Assembly: GCF_024706985.1 (NCBI RefSeq) | Contig: NZ_JAMCCX010000039.1 | Location: forward strand, 113,373-177,372 | Reading direction: 5' to 3' | Source of the DNA: Alicyclobacillus sp. SP_1 | GTDB lineage: Bacteria > Bacillota > Bacilli > Alicyclobacillales > Alicyclobacillaceae | Length of the DNA: 64,000 nt | Shown here: one piece after another, positions 16,912 through 25,332 of the stretch | Position numbering within the stretch: the first letter of the stretch is position 1 | Layout of the letters: each line of letters opens with the position of its first letter | Made by a program: the position numbers and the translations under genes | Notes under the pieces: model-generated | Database searches by the model: none | Told to the model about the DNA's origin: nothing | The model's input: the letters and a program-made list of their open reading frames with translations, nothing else

Positions 16912-17931
16912 CTACATCATGCCGCGCCCTGCCCATGACTGTTGCATCGGACTCCCCTGCATCGGGTGCGTATTCCCGTATCCCATCGAAGATAAATCTT
17001 GCTGGATGTGACTTTGCACCACTTGAGGCGACGTTCCATACTGCGAGAGCATGCTCGAGCCCATGGGATGCTGCATCTGGCTCGTCTGCGGAGGGATGGA
17101 AGACCCATACATTTGGTAGGCTTCAGCCACGCGGTTGCCAGCCTGTTGAGAGGTCATCGCTCCCTGGCCTTGCTGCAAATCTTGAGCGATATGCTGGCGA
17201 ACCACCTGCGGGTTGGTGCCATATTCAGAGAGAATACTGGAACCCATTCCATACGGCTGGCTGATTGTGTTCTGCATGGCTCCCTGCATTCCCGCGTAAC
17301 CGCCGCCGTACCGCAGGGACTCTGCTCCATAAGAATCCATGACGTTAGCCGACACTGGCGCTGCGTGCATGACTTGCTGTAGTGCTTGCGGTGAGTAGCC
17401 CTGCTGGTGCTGGTTGCTGTAACCCTGACCTTGCATGCCCTGGCCCTGCATGCCCTGGCCTTGGCCGTAGCCCTGCTGGTTGCTGTAACCTTGGCCTTGC
17501 ATGCCTTGACCTTGGCCGTAGCCCTGTTGGTTGCTGTAACCTTGGCCTTGCATGCCCTGGCCCTGCATGCCCTGGCCTTGGCCGTAGCCCTGTTGGTTGC
17601 TGTAACCTTGGCCTTGCATGCCTTGACCTTGACCGTAACCCTGCTGGTTGCTGTAACCCTGGCCCTGCATGCCTTGACCTTGGCCGTAGCCCTGTTGGTT
17701 GCTGTAACCTTGGCCTTGCATGATGGGGTTGCTCATAGCATGGGAGAACATCGGCTGATAATGCATCATCTCTGTCGAACCATTCCCATAATAGCCAAGG
17801 TCCTGCTGAATATGCTGTTGAACCACCTGGGGATTGGTTCCAAATTCCCGGAGCATTCCGCCTACTGGCATGCCCATGGAAGACGGTCCTCCGATGGGCG
17901 CACCCATAGCTCCATACTGCTGTTGGTTCAT
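16912..17931 (-). CDS. Gln/Gly/Met-rich repeat protein with three TNPQVV motifs (SASP-like?)
   Basis: Protein of 339 aa of low complexity, with no signal peptide or membrane segment. A 25-residue unit occurs three times: REFGTNPQVVQQHIQQDL (residues 28-45), SEYGTNPQVVRQHIAQDL and SQYGTSPQVVQSHIQQDL near the C-terminus. Between the first two lies a block of five copies of GYSNQQGYGQGQGMQGQ (17 aa) plus two GMQGQ inserts (residues 75-169). The TN-Q-VR--Q pattern and Gln/Gly richness recall gamma-type small acid-soluble spore proteins (TNAQQVRKQNQQ), which are much shorter. The start at 17931 has AGGAGAGGA upstream. Function is unknown; spore storage or coat, or a prion-like assembly, are options. 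Confidence 0.65.
   Translation of the reverse strand: MNQQQYGAMGAPIGGPSSMGMPVGGMLREFGTNPQVVQQHIQQDLGYYGNGSTEMMHYQPMFSHAMSNPIMQGQGYSNQQGYGQGQGMQGQGYSNQQGYGQGQGMQGQGYSNQQGYGQGQGMQGQGMQGQGYSNQQGYGQGQGMQGQGYSNQQGYGQGQGMQGQGMQGQGYSNQHQQGYSPQALQQVMHAAPVSANVMDSYGAESLRYGGGYAGMQGAMQNTISQPYGMGSSILSEYGTNPQVVRQHIAQDLQQGQGAMTSQQAGNRVAEAYQMYGSSIPPQTSQMQHPMGSSMLSQYGTSPQVVQSHIQQDLSSMGYGNTHPMQGSPMQQSWAGRGMM
17425..17709 (-). repeat. 51-bp coding tandem repeats with 15-bp inserts
   Basis: Five near-identical 51-bp units and two 15-bp units encode the GYSNQQGYGQGQGMQGQ and GMQGQ repeats. A partial sixth unit follows. Third-position differences between copies show that some are older than others. The array is a likely site of copy-number change. 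Confidence 0.85.
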
Positions 17932-18008
17932 CAAATCCTCTCCTCTTCGACGGATGTAATGGTAAACCAACTCAAGTATGCCCCGACAGTTCAGCCCCAT
18001 ACCAAACA

Positions 18009-18038
18009 ACCTTCCAGCCATCAAAAGCGCCGGAAGGT
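18009..18038 (-). terminator. Terminator after trxB
   Basis: ACCTTCC (18009-18015) pairs with GGAAGGT (18032-18038). On the minus strand it is followed by TGTTTGG. It lies 25 bp past the trxB stop. Confidence 0.45.
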
Positions 18039-18062
18039 CCTGTTTTGAACGACTTGTCGCAA

Positions 18063-19025
18063 CTATTTTGCCGAAGACATGGACCAGTCGTGCACGGCCG
18101 ACCCTTCAAGGAATTTCTCAACATCCATCGCTGCTTTACAGCCACTTCCCGCAGCAGTAATCGCTTGCCGATAGTGCGAATCCATGACATCCCCACACGC
18201 AAAAACACCTGGGACATTGGTTGCGCTCGAATGACCAGAAGTAACGATGTATCCCACCTTATCCACCTCAACTTGCCCTTTCAAAAAATCGGTATTCGGA
18301 CGGTGACCAATGGCAACAAACACGCCATCTGCTTCGAGAACGCGCTCCTCACCCGTTTCGTTACTCTTCACTTTCAGACCCGTCACCTTATTCCCATCCG
18401 AAACCATTTCGAGCGGTGTGACATTCAGGACGAAATCAATTTTCTCGTTATGGCGAGCTCGGTCTTGCATGACCTTCGATGCCCGAAACTCTTCACGGCG
18501 GTGCACAATCGTCACCTTTTCTGCATGGTGCGTCAAATAAGTAGCTTCCTCCATGGCAGAATCGCCGCCACCAACCACCAGCACTTTTTTGTTCCTAAAG
18601 AAGAAGCCGTCGCACGTGGCACATGTAGACACTCCCCTGCCAATCATCTCTTGCTCCCCTGGAACACCAAGCATTTTTGCCGATGCGCCTGTCGCAATAA
18701 TGAGCGTATCCGCCGTCAGCGTCTCCTTCTCATCCACGACAATTCGAAATGGTCGTTCACTCAGATTGACCGAAGTGGCGAGACCTGTACGAAATGTTGC
18801 GCCAAATCGCTCCGCTTGTGTTCGCATGGCTACCATAAGCTCCGGTCCTTGAACGCCATCAGAAAAACCAGGAAAATTCTCAACTTCCGTCGTAAGCGTC
18901 AACTGCCCACCAGGTTCGCTTCCTTCCACAATCACCGGTTGCAAGCTTGCCCTCGCAGCATAAATGGCAGCCGTATATCCGGCAGGGCCTGTGCCCAAAA
19001 TGACTACTCGATGATGATTAGACAT
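18063..19025 (-). CDS. trxB: Thioredoxin reductase (NADPH)
   Basis: FAD/NADPH enzyme of 320 aa that reduces thioredoxin in the cytoplasm. It has the FAD motif GTGPAGYTAAIYAARA, the redox pair CATC (Cys135 and Cys138), the NADPH-binding VVGGGDSAMEEA and the late FAD motif GVFACGDVMD. Length and domain order are standard for low-molecular-weight TrxB. GAGG lies 9 nt before the ATG. It stands alone, with a 262-bp upstream region free of genes. Confidence 0.95.
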   Translation of the reverse strand: MSNHHRVVILGTGPAGYTAAIYAARASLQPVIVEGSEPGGQLTLTTEVENFPGFSDGVQGPELMVAMRTQAERFGATFRTGLATSVNLSERPFRIVVDEKETLTADTLIIATGASAKMLGVPGEQEMIGRGVSTCATCDGFFFRNKKVLVVGGGDSAMEEATYLTHHAEKVTIVHRREEFRASKVMQDRARHNEKIDFVLNVTPLEMVSDGNKVTGLKVKSNETGEERVLEADGVFVAIGHRPNTDFLKGQVEVDKVGYIVTSGHSSATNVPGVFACGDVMDSHYRQAITAAGSGCKAAMDVEKFLEGSAVHDWSMSSAK

Positions 19026-19287
19026 GATAGTCGCCTCGCTTTCTCCCCGATTTTACAGCAAGCCAAAGCGTAACTTCAAACGAAATCATTTTTAGCTAGC
19101 AAAAATTATTTTTCTTATCATTCTACACTTATTGATTTTGCAGAAGTCACATACTATTATACAACGTATACATGCACAGGTATGTTGTGCGAGAGGGGCC
19201 TGCAGTAAAATTGCAGTTCGTGGAAAAGCGCACACCTATGCATGAATCCTCTGGCAGACGAGGCACGCTACCAGAAGGAACGACAGA

Positions 19288-19905
19288 ATGGGGGCTAACC
19301 ATGTGATCGCATCCGTATACCCTGTTTCACCCTTTTGGCCACTCGGCATCGGGTTTCTTTCTCTATCCATCAATTATTTCGTGCAAGGTGGCACGACTTT
19401 AGCAGGCGGACCCAATTGGAGTCAAGACAAGATACGATATGACCGTACGGTCGGACTGTGGGGCATGTTCCTCGGAGGATTCGGGCAGCTTTTGACAGGA
19501 ATTTATTTGATGGTCGGCCTCTCCTGGTTCCCTGTCTATCGGGATGCTCCTCCACTCTATATGGCGGCTGTAGCCTTTACGGTTTACGGCATTCATTGGA
19601 TTGTCTTAGGCTGGCGCAGATACAGTGGCAGTGAACCCGGTCCCGAAGCTTGGATGGCCATTCCACTGCTCGGTTTGAGTGTATTAGGCGCTATCTCTTT
19701 TGGGAAAAATGGCGACATTCCGGCGATGATTCTGTTTATTGGACTGACGCTCATTTACATTCCAGAGATATTCGCTCGATTCATGAACAGCAAATCCTTT
19801 GAAAAGACAGTAGGTTTTTTCCAATTCCTAACCGGGATTTGGTTGCTGTATTTGACGTATGGCGTCACTCTGAATTTTGCGAATGGAATGCACTGGTGGG
19901 TTTAA
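19288..19905 (+). CDS. Six-TM membrane protein, acetate-uptake (GPR1/FUN34/YaaH)-like
   Basis: Protein of 205 aa with six hydrophobic segments. PFWPLGIGFLSLSIN near the start and GMFLGGFGQLLTGIYLM resemble the AceTr/SatP pattern (PLGL then GIFYGGIAQIFAGL). The size and the C-terminal GIWLLYLTYGV with HWW also recall AmiS/UreI-type amide or urea channels, so the substrate is open: acetate or another small solute. The ATG at 19288 has AGAAGGAA 7 nt upstream. Confidence 0.5.
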   Translation: MGANHVIASVYPVSPFWPLGIGFLSLSINYFVQGGTTLAGGPNWSQDKIRYDRTVGLWGMFLGGFGQLLTGIYLMVGLSWFPVYRDAPPLYMAAVAFTVYGIHWIVLGWRRYSGSEPGPEAWMAIPLLGLSVLGAISFGKNGDIPAMILFIGLTLIYIPEIFARFMNSKSFEKTVGFFQFLTGIWLLYLTYGVTLNFANGMHWWV

Positions 19906-19948
19906 CCTTCTCACCCATGGACAGGATGTCTTCTATAAGGGGACTGAC

Positions 19949-19992
19949 CGCAAAGGGACTGACCGCGTTGCAGACAGGTCAGTCCCTTTGCG
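19949..19992 (+). terminator. 16-bp perfect hairpin
   Basis: CGCAAAGGGACTGACC (19949-19964) is perfectly complementary to 19977-19992 with a 12-nt loop. The left arm belongs to a short direct repeat of GGGACTGACCGC (19939-19950 and 19954-19965). It lies between convergent genes and may stop transcription from both sides, though no long U-run follows. Confidence 0.45.
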
Positions 19993-20095
19993 TATGAGCA
20001 CGAGAGTCTGTGAGAACGAGCACCGATTCTTTGCGCAAACCGACGTGTGGTGCGATGATGACTGCGACGGTCCTGGGAGACGCCCGAATCCTTGC

Positions 20096-20851
20096 TCACA
20101 GCGACGCCAAAACTTCCGGTAACAAGGTCCCAATTTTCCCGCGCAGGACAATGTCAGCCGCCGCGTCGATCTCAGTCTCTGTCTCATTGATGACGACCAG
20201 TGGACATTTGGATGCCACGCGAAACTCTGGAAGTTGGGAGGCGGGATGCACTGTCATTGACGAACCAAGCACGAATAAAGCATCTGCGGCTTGAATCGAC
20301 AGAGCGGCCGACGCATAGTGTTGCACTTGTTGCCCAAACAGCACCACATCCGGTCGCAGTGGATGCCCACAGTCCCCCCGCACCGTGTATGCGGTGCATA
20401 CAGGCGTCTCGTCGGCAGGAAGTGCCCTCATATCGTAAACCTGCCCACATGCGGGACAGGTCGCAGTGCGCAGATTTCCGTGCAGTTCAAGAACGACCCG
20501 ACTACCCGCTTGTTGATGAAGACCATCGACATTTTGCGTGAGAATCGTGACGTGACGTCCTCCCGTTCGTTCGAAAGCAGCCAGCGCGTGATGACCGAGA
20601 TTGGGACGAGCCTCAACAAATTCTGGTGACAAAAATGTTTTGCGAAAAGCAACCCAGAATTCATCGGGATGACTGTCCCAATAGGCCACAGACATGGCGT
20701 TCATCAGTCTTTCATCCGACCACCATCCTGCATTGGAACGAAAGTCAGGAATACCCGATTCAGTGCTCATCCCGGCTCCCGTCAAAACCACAACATTCGA
20801 AGAGGACTGCAACACGTATGAAATCTTGGGCAAAGCCTCGCGAAGGTTCAT
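20096..20851 (-). CDS. Sirtuin NAD-dependent protein deacylase (CobB/SrtN type)
   Basis: Sir2-family deacetylase of 251 aa. It shows VVLTGAGMSTESGIPDFRS (NAD binding), TQNVDGLHQQAG and ELHGNL (catalytic His), a four-Cys zinc site (CPAC, later Cys in TPVC and GDC), PDVVLFGQ and VLGSSMTVHPAS. The ATG at 20851 overlaps the stop of the upstream acetyltransferase gene (ATGA), so the two are co-translated. The natural reading is a lysine acetylation and deacetylation pair. Confidence 0.92.
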   Translation of the reverse strand: MNLREALPKISYVLQSSSNVVVLTGAGMSTESGIPDFRSNAGWWSDERLMNAMSVAYWDSHPDEFWVAFRKTFLSPEFVEARPNLGHHALAAFERTGGRHVTILTQNVDGLHQQAGSRVVLELHGNLRTATCPACGQVYDMRALPADETPVCTAYTVRGDCGHPLRPDVVLFGQQVQHYASAALSIQAADALFVLGSSMTVHPASQLPEFRVASKCPLVVINETETEIDAAADIVLRGKIGTLLPEVLASL

Positions 20852-23328
20852 TCCAACACTGGTCCTTCCGATCCCGATGGTCTCCCGACCTCGACCACCA
20901 CGGGTGCTTTCCACTGCAACTGACTCCCATCCATGCCAAGTGCTAACTCCATACCAGAGAATTCGGGAACGTCTTCTGTCAATTGTGACAACCGCGCAAA
21001 GAAATCTCTCAATTCCTGAGACACGTGTTCATAGTCGGTCGTCGCATCTGTCGCTGGCTGCTTGCCGACCACCATAGTCAAGGGCTGCTGATGGACGAAC
21101 CAAGTCGCCACCACCCGCGCGAGTTGTTCTACATCCAAATCGGTCAATGGTAAGAGCCGAACCACATGAGGTCCGCCAAAACTGGAGGAGGGTTCTGGGA
21201 ATACCCGCAAAATCGGACCGAACAGTAAATCGGACTCGAGGCGAACCGTACATTTCGCTGGTCGATGCTCCGCTACTGCCGTCATTCGAAATCCCCCAAG
21301 GCGCACTAACTCGTTCATCTCCGACTCCGTCAAAATCGCATGCCCGTGCGACTTCAATATTTGACGAACATAGTCACGTGCACCCGAACCATCCATTCCT
21401 TCAATGTCTGGAACGCGACCGATGGGACTGCGGCGATACTCGTGATATTCGACAACGCGAGCTAGCGCACGTACGGCACTCTCGGGAAATGGGTAGATGG
21501 GAATTCGATAGGCATCGTCGACCTCAATATAACGAACCATGTATTCGCCCGTAAAAAGAAAATTTGCAACTACTGGTTTTGCAAACGTTTTCCCTTGAAT
21601 GCGCGCTTCTTCCCTCACTTCTCGAATTGCCGCTCCCAATGCCTCCACCACAGCCGATTCATCGGACGGGCCAACCGGAGTGTAGAGAACAACAACGGCA
21701 TCCACGCTCTCATCCCGAAGCACTGCCGGCAGGACCTCTCGGTAACTATCAGCAAGTGCTTCAAACCCGAGATTGATGACAGGCTGCATGAGTCGGAGAC
21801 GGTCTCGCGTCAGCATGTCAGCCGTCAATACTGCACCACCGGCGGTATTCGTCACAACCGCAACGCGATCGCCAGAAGCAACCACAGGTGTGGCTAACAG
21901 CGCAGTCACATCGAACAACTCTTGGAGTGTGTCCACACGGATAATTCCAGCCTGCCGAAAGAGCGCGGCAAACGTCTCATCATCATGAACCAGCGACGGC
22001 CCAATTCGATGCGAGGCAAACAAACTGGCGGGGCTGCGTCCACTTTTCACAGCGAGCATAGGCTTTTGTCGGGACAGTCTCCGAGCAATACGAGAGAATT
22101 TTCTCGGATTTCCAAACGCCTCTAAATACAGAAGAATAATATCAGTCTCGGCATCCGTTTCCCAATATTGGAGTAAATCGTTGCCGGAAACGTCTGCTCG
22201 ATTACCGAGGGAAACAAACGACGAAACGCCAACCCCCACTCGACTTGCGTATTCTAAAATGGCGATGCCGAGCGCTCCAGAATGACTGGCAATTCCGACG
22301 CGACCGCACTTCGGCAGAGCAGGCGCAAACGAAGCATTTAACCTCACGGCTGGTGACGTATTGACCAGACCTAACCCATTGGGCCCAATCAAACGGCAGC
22401 CCGCCGCCCTTAGTTTGTCACGAATCATCCGTTCACGTTCTAACCCTTGCGGCCCAGCTTCCGCAAAGCCAGAAGACAGAATCATCACGGCCTTGACCTT
22501 GGCTCGCAGACAGTCTTCGACAACCTCTTCCACTCCCAGCGCTGGCACTGCGATGACTGCTAGGTCAACCGTTTCCGGAATCGCGGAGACCAGTGGATAC
22601 GCACGCACCCCAGCAATGGCCCGAGCAGACGGGTGGACTGGATAGACAGCGCCAGTAAATTCACCTTCAAGAAGGTGGCGAAGTAGTAAGTGACCGAGCG
22701 CAATGGGATCTCTCGAAGCACCCACCACCGCCACGGTCTCCGGGTGAAAGAAGGGATGTAAGGATGCGGACGTCGCCAAGCGCTCCCGCGTTTCCTGCAA
22801 CACTCGACTTGGTTCATGACGTCCGAGCGCCCACACGAGGCGTACGCTACTGCCATCCGTTTCCGACGTCAGCTCAAAACCACTCGCCCGAAACACTTGA
22901 AGCATTCGATAGTTATCCCGTAAGATATGAGCTTCCAATACACGAATACCATTCAGCCATGCGGCTTCAGCAAGATGAGCGAGCAACAAGCTGCCAATGC
23001 CTCGCCCCTGCGAGTCATCTCGGACGAGAAACGCAACTTCCGCCACGCCGTCATCTGTCCCCATGTAATTGCCAATGGCGATGGCTTTATCTTCATGCAG
23101 ACACATCAAGGCGAGCGTGCGCTCATCGTCCCCAATCATCGCACGAATCGTCGTCTCATCAACCGATTTTATTGCGTGAAAAAACCGAAAATATAAGCTC
23201 TCCGGAGAGGTGTTCTCAAAAAGTTCTTGAATCAGCGCAAAGTCCGCATCCGTCGAGCGAACTTTGCGCAATTCAGCCACCAGGCCATCGCGAAGTATCA
23301 CACGCGCCACGGGCGACGCCCCCTTCAC
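20848..23328 (-). CDS. GNAT + ADP-forming acyl-CoA synthetase-like protein (Pat-type protein acetyltransferase)
   Basis: Protein of 826 aa. Residues about 10-165 form a GNAT domain (RDDSQGRGIGSLLLAHL is the acetyl-CoA loop). Residues about 190-290 are an NDP-forming CoA-binding domain (ETVAVVGASRDP, LIGPNGLGLVN). A succinyl-CoA-ligase-like domain follows (GIASHSGALGIAILEYASRV). The C-terminal part looks like a shortened or degenerate ATP-grasp half. This is the domain set of Pat-type protein acetyltransferases, which acetylate acyl-CoA synthetases, here with GNAT first. The start is GTG at 23328; a GTG at 23310 with AAGGGGG before it is also possible. The coupled sirtuin supports the role. 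Confidence 0.85.
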   Translation of the reverse strand: MKGASPVARVILRDGLVAELRKVRSTDADFALIQELFENTSPESLYFRFFHAIKSVDETTIRAMIGDDERTLALMCLHEDKAIAIGNYMGTDDGVAEVAFLVRDDSQGRGIGSLLLAHLAEAAWLNGIRVLEAHILRDNYRMLQVFRASGFELTSETDGSSVRLVWALGRHEPSRVLQETRERLATSASLHPFFHPETVAVVGASRDPIALGHLLLRHLLEGEFTGAVYPVHPSARAIAGVRAYPLVSAIPETVDLAVIAVPALGVEEVVEDCLRAKVKAVMILSSGFAEAGPQGLERERMIRDKLRAAGCRLIGPNGLGLVNTSPAVRLNASFAPALPKCGRVGIASHSGALGIAILEYASRVGVGVSSFVSLGNRADVSGNDLLQYWETDAETDIILLYLEAFGNPRKFSRIARRLSRQKPMLAVKSGRSPASLFASHRIGPSLVHDDETFAALFRQAGIIRVDTLQELFDVTALLATPVVASGDRVAVVTNTAGGAVLTADMLTRDRLRLMQPVINLGFEALADSYREVLPAVLRDESVDAVVVLYTPVGPSDESAVVEALGAAIREVREEARIQGKTFAKPVVANFLFTGEYMVRYIEVDDAYRIPIYPFPESAVRALARVVEYHEYRRSPIGRVPDIEGMDGSGARDYVRQILKSHGHAILTESEMNELVRLGGFRMTAVAEHRPAKCTVRLESDLLFGPILRVFPEPSSSFGGPHVVRLLPLTDLDVEQLARVVATWFVHQQPLTMVVGKQPATDATTDYEHVSQELRDFFARLSQLTEDVPEFSGMELALGMDGSQLQWKAPVVVEVGRPSGSEGPVLE

Positions 23329-23451
23329 TGTCTCATACCACAGAGGGTTCGCTTTGCGGAACCAACCTGAGACATTGAGAATATGTTATAGCAGGTCTGT
23401 GTCATGGTTTGCCTCTGATGGTTCTCAGTATAGCGCATTCCAATTCGATAC

Positions 23452-23563
23452 GGCGATGGAGCCCGCCCCTCAACCGCCTTTTTCAGAAGGCTGATGGCCC
23501 CTGTCCCATTCGTTGCAAAAGCGGCAAAGTCGCGGCGCTTTCTGCATGCATCCGGGAGAGGGG
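23452..23563 (+). ncRNA. Fluoride riboswitch upstream of crcB (translational type)
   Basis: The aptamer (23452-23507) follows the crcB-motif consensus: GGCGATGGAGCCCGCC, then AACCGCC, a hairpin CCTTTTTCAGAAGG, then CTGATGGCCCCTG. CCCCTGTCCC (23498-23507) can pair with GGGAGAGGGG (23554-23563), which contains the crcB ribosome site. Fluoride binding should free the site by holding the CCCCT in the aptamer. Recognised by eye. Confidence 0.85.
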
Positions 23564-23572
23564 ATTTCTTTC

Positions 23573-23944
23573 ATGAATTGGTCATCTATCTTTTGGGTCG
23601 CCCTTGGCTCCGTCTTCGGCACAGCAGCACGTCGCCAACTCTCCGTGACATCGCTCACACATTTTCGAAAATCTCTATCTCGCTTTCCGTGGACGACACT
23701 TCTCATCAACGCCTCCGGTTGTTTTCTACTCGGTCTTACCAACAATGCCTGGATAACCGCTCACGCCAGCCTTCGCTGGTTCGTGGACATCGGATTTCTC
23801 GGCGGCTTCACCACGTTCTCCACGTTCGTCTACGAAACCATTCAATTGACAAAGTCATCAAAGCGCCTGGCGTTGTTCTATGGATTCACCAGTGTCTCAG
23901 TTTCCCTGATTGCGTTCTCTCTGGCGACTTGGATCCTCCTTTGA
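23573..23944 (+). CDS. crcB: Fluoride ion channel CrcB/Fluc (first copy)
   Basis: Four-TM fluoride channel of 123 aa that exports toxic fluoride. It has FGTAARRQL near the start, TLLINASGCFLLG (conserved Asn and Gly) and the signature GFLGGFTTFSTFVYE. The ATG at 23573 has GAGAGGGGA about 9 nt upstream, embedded in the riboswitch platform. Bacilli often carry two crcB genes whose products may pair; the second copy here is 0.7 kb away on the other strand. Confidence 0.92.
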   Translation: MNWSSIFWVALGSVFGTAARRQLSVTSLTHFRKSLSRFPWTTLLINASGCFLLGLTNNAWITAHASLRWFVDIGFLGGFTTFSTFVYETIQLTKSSKRLALFYGFTSVSVSLIAFSLATWILL

Positions 23945-24124
23945 CAAAACCGATGACAAAACCGAGTTCCCACCAAGCAGAGCCATGGGCGAGCATTAGC
24001 TGGTCTACCGTCCTCTGCAGGACAAGCTACCATTCCATACGATAGAAGCAGCGGTAATCATGCCACACGAGCCGCAGCTCAGCACGCCAATCGACAGTCA
24101 TCGACCACGAGGGGGGATAAACCG

Positions 24125-24733
24125 ATGAGATGGAGCATCGCACTATTGATTCTCGCAGCTTCTCTCAGCGGTCTTGGTGTATTCCCTCTGATCATTTCGT
24201 CATTTCGCGAAAAGCACTGGTCAAAAGACGGAGTCGGCCCGTCGACACTCCTCGTCCTCGCAAGCGCTGCTGCCGCTACGGTGGGCTACGTGGCCGCAAC
24301 GCACATGCGTGAGGCGACGAAATTCCCGCACCAATCTTTCTTCTCCATCGCGATGTTCAGCACGCTCACACTCTGGCCATGCCTCGACACGGCTCTATCG
24401 CAGCGGCACAGGCCGAAGCATTCCTCGGAAACCATTTCGAAACTTCTTCTGTTGGTCGATCCGGTCGAAGACCCGTTCGCCATGTCTCTCGCCGCCATTT
24501 TGCGCTATTTAACTCTTGGTACGGTGACCGCGCTCTGTTCGATGCCGCTCTGGCCGGATTTGTGCGCTCTCGCCTTATGGAGTGTCCTCGGAGGCGCGGT
24601 ATTACGCACGATTCTGCCGCATCACCGCGCTGCGAAGCTTACCGACACCGACTCTGCCTGCCCAGAGAAGTGCGCAGCCAAGCAGAAAGGAGAAAAACAG
24701 AGCGCCGACGAAAGCCCACACTCCATGTTCTGA
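24125..24733 (+). CDS. Unknown membrane protein between two crcB genes
   Basis: Protein of 202 aa with about four to five hydrophobic segments (for example IALLILAASLSGLGVFPLII and STLLVLASAAAATVGYVA) and a polar C-terminal tail with two cysteines. I do not recognise a family. A strong ribosome site (GAGGGGGGA, 8 nt) supports translation. The last 132 bp lie opposite the end of crcB2, so the tail shares DNA with a conserved gene. Its place between two fluoride-switched channels suggests a link to halide or membrane stress, which is only inference. Confidence 0.55.
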   Translation: MRWSIALLILAASLSGLGVFPLIISSFREKHWSKDGVGPSTLLVLASAAAATVGYVAATHMREATKFPHQSFFSIAMFSTLTLWPCLDTALSQRHRPKHSSETISKLLLLVDPVEDPFAMSLAAILRYLTLGTVTALCSMPLWPDLCALALWSVLGGAVLRTILPHHRAAKLTDTDSACPEKCAAKQKGEKQSADESPHSMF

Positions 24734-24994
24734 AAGCAATCGCAGCGAACTCGCCAGCCAATCTCCAAATGTCGTAAGAGAGCCACAAAATCCGACCGTC
24801 CAAATCCGAAACCAGGATGTCGGAAGCACGTCCTTGAAGCCTAAAGCGGCACCAAACAGAAGACATCCACTGGCATTGGCGATACAGGCGGCGATGAAAG
24901 CTCCATTGTGCCAAAATAGGTGCATCGCCATAACCCATATCCCATAGCGTAAGAGACCTCCTGCTGCGGCGGCCACCGTCCAGAATTTCCACAT
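24602..24994 (-). CDS. crcB: Fluoride ion channel CrcB/Fluc (second copy)
   Basis: Four-TM protein of 130 aa with ACIANASGCLLFG and GFCGSLTTFGDWLASS, the Fluc signatures. In the second motif Ser-Thr-Phe of the usual TTFSTF is changed to Gly-Asp-Trp, unlike the first copy. The ATG at 24994 has AGGAGGG 9 nt upstream. It lies behind its own fluoride riboswitch with a terminator. The two divergent copies could form a heterodimeric channel or differ in affinity. Confidence 0.88.
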   Translation of the reverse strand: MWKFWTVAAAAGGLLRYGIWVMAMHLFWHNGAFIAACIANASGCLLFGAALGFKDVLPTSWFRIWTVGFCGSLTTFGDWLASSLRLLSEHGVWAFVGALFFSFLLGCALLWAGRVGVGKLRSAVMRQNRA

Positions 24995-25025
24995 GTTCAG
25001 TCCCTCCTGTCGCTTGCCGGGAACT

Positions 25026-25084
25026 GAAAAAGCCCCTGTGCAAGCGTTGGTCTCGTCAAGCGATGCCAACTCATCACAGGAGCC
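25026..25084 (-). terminator. Fluoride-switch terminator
   Basis: On the minus strand GGCTCCTGTG (25084-25075) pairs with CACAGGGGCT (25040-25031) and is followed by five U. The stem reuses the 3' end of the aptamer, so ligand binding would prevent it. The loop holds a smaller GTTGG/CCAAC helix. Confidence 0.8.
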
Positions 25085-25128
25085 ATTACCCACAGAAGCA
25101 TGTGAGGGTTACGGTGAGCTCCATCACC
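25073..25128 (-). ncRNA. Fluoride riboswitch upstream of second crcB (aptamer)
   Basis: Read on the minus strand: GGTGATGGAGCTCACC, GTAACC, a hairpin CTCACA-TGCTTC-TGTGGG, then TAATGGCTCCTGTG. This is the same order of elements as in the first copy and in the crcB-motif consensus, with TGATGG changed to TAATGG. The last 10 nt are shared with the terminator stem that follows. Confidence 0.85.
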
Positions 25129-25332
25129 GTACAGCGGTATCGGTCCACTCATTCTGAAGTCGGACCGTTTTAGGGTATGAAGATTGTGGCCGTCAGCAAG
25201 ACGTTCAAGAACGCACTCGCTCGGCAACGAGAACCTTCGTCGACTACTTACCGTATGGTATGCACCTCGACGCTCCTTGTGACCACGTCATCTACACCAG
25301 CTGTGTCGCTCTCGCGAGGAAAGACCCCCCGT

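Noticed and set aside
17382..18048. Open frames on the plus strand through the repeat region
   Set aside because: They are antisense to the Gln/Gly-rich coding repeats and arise from the repeat composition; no ribosome site supports them.
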